From positions 4,216,001-4,280,000 of the forward strand of contig NZ_AP019860.1 in assembly GCF_009002475.1 (NCBI RefSeq): a DNA stretch of 64,000 nucleotides. Reading direction: 5' to 3'. Below the pieces are notes generated by a model that worked only from the letters and a program-made list of their open reading frames with translations, did not search any database and was not told the origin of the DNA. How positions within the stretch are numbered: the first letter of the stretch is position 1; each line of letters begins with the position of its first letter. A program made the translations under genes and the position numbers. Of the stretch, positions 61,289 through 64,000 are shown piece after piece. The stretch comes from Candidatus Uabimicrobium amorphum (GTDB lineage: Bacteria; Planctomycetota; Uabimicrobiia; Uabimicrobiales; Uabimicrobiaceae).

Positions 61289-64000
61289 ATGGTAAAATCA
61301 CCCAAAATATTAAAAGATCGATACGAAATAAAAAAGCTCCTTGGTCAAGGAGCCACAAGCATGGTTTATCTTGCTCAAGATCTAAAAGAAAACCGTCTAG
61401 TCGCGGTCAAGCAGTTGCAGTCGACAACGATGGAATCAATGGAAAAGTTAAAATCGCGTTTTGTGCGCGAATATTATTTCCTGAGCAAGATAAAAGATAT
61501 GAATATCGTGCGCGCATATGATTACTTTCATATCTCTGAATCGACCCCTCAAATAGATATTCATTTTTTCTTTTTGGTATTGGAATACGTTCCAGGAGTA
61601 CTTCTTAGCGAGTATATTCCGCAAATTTCTAATACGCCTTTGCGAGTAAAGCTCGCTATGGCTAGCCAGATGATCCGTCCTATTGAAGTCCTCAACGCCA
61701 TGGGGATTTTGCATCGCGATATTAAGCCTTCTAATATCATGGTATGTGAAAAAACGCGTTTGATAAAATTATTGGATTTGGGGATTGCCAAATCTCTTGG
61801 GCAAGGTTCTAACTTGACGCAAACTGGTGTTGCGATGGGGACTCCATCGTACATGAGCCCAGAACAAACCGAGGGGGATTGTACCATCAGTAGCGATGTT
61901 TTTTCATTGGGTGTGGTGCTGTATCAGTTTTTTGCGGGACTTAAAGAATCTCCTTTTCAGAGACAAACTGCTATGGCAACGATGAAAGCGATTTGTAGTG
62001 AATCTTTGCTACCTCTTGTCAATCGTCTTGACGGTTTTACATCTGGTCACGAAAAAAAAGCGTATATCGAGATGTCGCATATTTTGCATAAAGCCATGGC
62101 GAAAAAACCAGAAAACCGACTACAAAGTGCGACAGAACTTTCACAATTATTGCAAAAAGTATACAAAAGTTTAGAAGAGAATAAAACCACGGCGAAGTGG
62201 AATGTACGCCAAAGTTTGAGTAACGAAGATGCGCGTGGTTTGAATAAACTTGCAAGCCAATCTCCACAAACAGTGAACAATAACGAATTAGCCGATAATA
62301 GTCTATTTGCACACTACAAAATCTTGAAAAAGATCGGTGAAGGAGGCATGGGCTGCGTTTATAAAGCTTTGGATACGAGAAATAACAAGATCGTAGCTTT
62401 AAAGATTCTTTTTACGTATTTAGTAGAACAAGAATCCTACAAAGAGCGCTTTTTACAAGAAGTGCGCATGACAAAAATGTTGTCGCACCCTAATATTGTG
62501 AAGCTATTTGACTCAGGAAAGTTTAATAATATTTTGTATTTTACCATGCAGTGGGTTGATGGTGTTACTTTGTTAGAGTATGTGGAGCAAAAACAACCTG
62601 ACATTGGACATTGCGTCGCTCTGGTACGCAAGATTCTTATGGCCATAGAACATGCACATAGTAAAGGTATTGTCCATCGCGATTTAAAGCCCTCAAACAT
62701 CATGATTAGCAAAGATAACAAGGTCTTTATTATGGACTTTGGTTTGGCGAAAACACTCAGCTATAGTCAGCGTCTAACGGTAACAGGAACTGTTATTGGT
62801 ACACCTCTATATATGTCTCCTGAACAAGCGTCCGGCTCAAAAAATATAGGCATCCAAAGTGACATTTATTCCTTGGGAACAATTTTATACGAAATGATCA
62901 CTGGGCAACGTCCTTTTAACGCCCCAACAGCGTTGTTGTTATTGCAAAGAGTGATTAAAGCGCCCCCGAAGGCTCCCTCAAAGTTAAATCCTAAGATTCC
63001 GGCGAACTTAGACAAAATTTGTATGAAATCATTATTGAAGCAACCGCGAAATCGTTATGCTACGGCGGCGAAAATGGCCGAAGATCTTGCCAGTTTCGCT
63101 TCGGGAAAAGCTTTGCGTAGTACTAGTCGTACTGCCAAAACACGTCTTCAAAAAAATCGACCTAAAGCGAATACCAACAGTAACTCTATATGGTTGATTG
63201 TTTGTGGGGTTGTTGTTATTGTTGCTCTTCTCGGATGGGGAATTGTTGCGACCAGCTCACCTTCATGGAAGGAAGAATACAGGGAAGCACAGGATTATTT
63301 GGAACAACAACGTTTTGTGGCATCGTATCGTTTACACTTTTTGCTTTTGAATCAATATCCTGAAGAAACATTGTTACTTACTGGTTTTGTGGAAACTCTA
63401 CGTTTGTGGAGTGCAAAAGAATTGGGTGACAAAAATACCAAAGCTCTATCGGAAATTTCTCTTAAAATTGACCAAGCTTTTACACAATTTATGTTACCCG
63501 AGTATTTGAAGAGTGAGCTTGAAGAGTTGCAGAGAAAAATTAAGGCTAAGATGATCTCCATTGCAAAGGAACAACAAAAGAAACAAGAACAACAAAAAGA
63601 ACCGCAACCAGAAAAAGAGGAAACACTAACGACACCACCAGATTTTGAAGTGACTTTAAAACGTTTTCAACGTGAGATTCTTCGTCAACCTCCCCCAGTA
63701 CGCTGGGAACTTTGTGGAAATTTTATTTTGCGTTATCAAAATGCACCACCTGCTCTGATGGAACAGGTAAAAAAAATGCGAATGGAAATTGAGGAACAAA
63801 CTGTTGTTGCTTGCCAAGGGTGGCTATTGGCACTCCAACAAAAAAAGCTGCATAGTATTCCCATCCCATTGGGGGGGTGGCTCATTATTGCGCAAAAAAT
63901 GACGCGGGAAAATACACGTTTGCAAAAAATTGTTGCGCAGATCGACTCTATTTTACAGGAGAATAAAAAAGTAGTTGAAGACGTCAAGGTTCAAGAAGTC
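61289..64000 (+). CDS. Tandem Ser/Thr protein kinase with membrane helix (3' partial)
   Basis: Open from the ATG at 61289 (GGAG 6 bases upstream) to the last base; 904 residues visible. Kinase domain 1 (~11-290): 'LLGQGATSMVYLA', 'VAVKQL', 'LHRDIKPSNIMV', 'LDLGIAKS', 'GTPSYMSPEQ'. Kinase domain 2 (~345-600): 'KIGEGGMGCVYKA', 'VALKIL', 'VHRDLKPSNIMI', 'MDFGLAKT', 'GTPLYMSPEQ'. Both keep the ATP lysine and catalytic Asp, unlike the tandem pair at 22062. A membrane helix lies at ~633-655 ('IWLIVCGVVVIVALLGWGIV'), then a Gln/Lys/Glu-rich helical region. Two likely active kinases in one chain suggest internal cross-phosphorylation. The 136-bp gap upstream shows only a 'gatgataatctag' MITE-like fragment. 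Confidence 0.92.
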   Translation, partial: MVKSPKILKDRYEIKKLLGQGATSMVYLAQDLKENRLVAVKQLQSTTMESMEKLKSRFVREYYFLSKIKDMNIVRAYDYFHISESTPQIDIHFFFLVLEYVPGVLLSEYIPQISNTPLRVKLAMASQMIRPIEVLNAMGILHRDIKPSNIMVCEKTRLIKLLDLGIAKSLGQGSNLTQTGVAMGTPSYMSPEQTEGDCTISSDVFSLGVVLYQFFAGLKESPFQRQTAMATMKAICSESLLPLVNRLDGFTSGHEKKAYIEMSHILHKAMAKKPENRLQSATELSQLLQKVYKSLEENKTTAKWNVRQSLSNEDARGLNKLASQSPQTVNNNELADNSLFAHYKILKKIGEGGMGCVYKALDTRNNKIVALKILFTYLVEQESYKERFLQEVRMTKMLSHPNIVKLFDSGKFNNILYFTMQWVDGVTLLEYVEQKQPDIGHCVALVRKILMAIEHAHSKGIVHRDLKPSNIMISKDNKVFIMDFGLAKTLSYSQRLTVTGTVIGTPLYMSPEQASGSKNIGIQSDIYSLGTILYEMITGQRPFNAPTALLLLQRVIKAPPKAPSKLNPKIPANLDKICMKSLLKQPRNRYATAAKMAEDLASFASGKALRSTSRTAKTRLQKNRPKANTNSNSIWLIVCGVVVIVALLGWGIVATSSPSWKEEYREAQDYLEQQRFVASYRLHFLLLNQYPEETLLLTGFVETLRLWSAKELGDKNTKALSEISLKIDQAFTQFMLPEYLKSELEELQRKIKAKMISIAKEQQKKQEQQKEPQPEKEETLTTPPDFEVTLKRFQREILRQPPPVRWELCGNFILRYQNAPPALMEQVKKMRMEIEEQTVVACQGWLLALQQKKLHSIPIPLGGWLIIAQKMTRENTRLQKIVAQIDSILQENKKVVEDVKVQEV

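Noticed and set aside
1..64000. tRNA, rRNA or riboswitch genes
   Set aside because: No cloverleaf, rRNA core sequence or known riboswitch consensus was recognised by eye in the intergenic regions; a covariance-model scan would decide.

Overview
This window is an AT-rich bacterial chromosome segment carrying the replication-origin neighbourhood. Several traits point to a planctomycete-like organism, possibly near the low-GC phagocytosing 'Uabimicrobium' type: five Ser/Thr protein kinase genes with fused FHA, WD40, TPR and SUMF1 modules, very long helical-repeat proteins, an EF-hand-rich secreted protein, a DUF1579 protein, and a Pup-ligase family enzyme. This placement is an inference from gene content; no search was run.

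Layout. 1-3.5 kb: a + strand operon with the end of a degenerate HtrA-like PDZ protein, a six-repeat secreted protein and a fatty acid desaturase. 3.6-7.0 kb (- strand): a metal-receptor-like protein, a two-repeat secreted protein and a hexulose-phosphate-synthase/RraA fusion. 7.3-17.1 kb (+): a phosphoesterase-acetyltransferase fusion, a small protein, a 1300-residue membrane protein and a 1328-residue helical-repeat protein. 17.1-22 kb (mainly -): a lipoprotein hydrolase, gene debris, then a PafA/Dop-family enzyme with an internal membrane insertion. That enzyme is preceded 8 bp upstream by a 45-codon gene whose product ends in Gly-Gly-Glu, like the protein modifier Pup. A trypsin-like lipoprotein protease lies just upstream. 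22-26 kb: a giant protein with two degenerate kinase domains and a SUMF1 domain.

26.1-32.4 kb is the origin region: three clusters with 23 perfect TTATCCACA DnaA boxes, an AT-rich stretch, and dnaN-dciA-gyrB plus a DUF962 gene. dnaA and recF are absent from the visible neighbourhood. 32-46 kb holds scattered housekeeping and accessory genes: FMN reductase, glycosyltransferase, DUF1579 protein, TrhO, tryptophan 2,3-dioxygenase, YggS, an FHA-kinase, a 12-EF-hand protein and PssA. 46-64 kb has a WD40 kinase, a two-gene saccharopine (lysine degradation) operon, an Lgt-like/radical-SAM pair resembling archaeal lipid-crosslinking enzymes, a TPR kinase, and a tandem-kinase gene that runs off the right edge.

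Most notable candidate system: the Pup-like peptide plus membrane-inserted PafA-like ligase (21.0-21.2 kb). Also notable are the three-cluster origin, the tandem pseudokinase-SUMF1 protein, and a small family of terminal-inverted-repeat elements, one of which seems to supply the -35 box of the lysine operon. No tRNA, rRNA, CRISPR array or intact insertion sequence was recognised.
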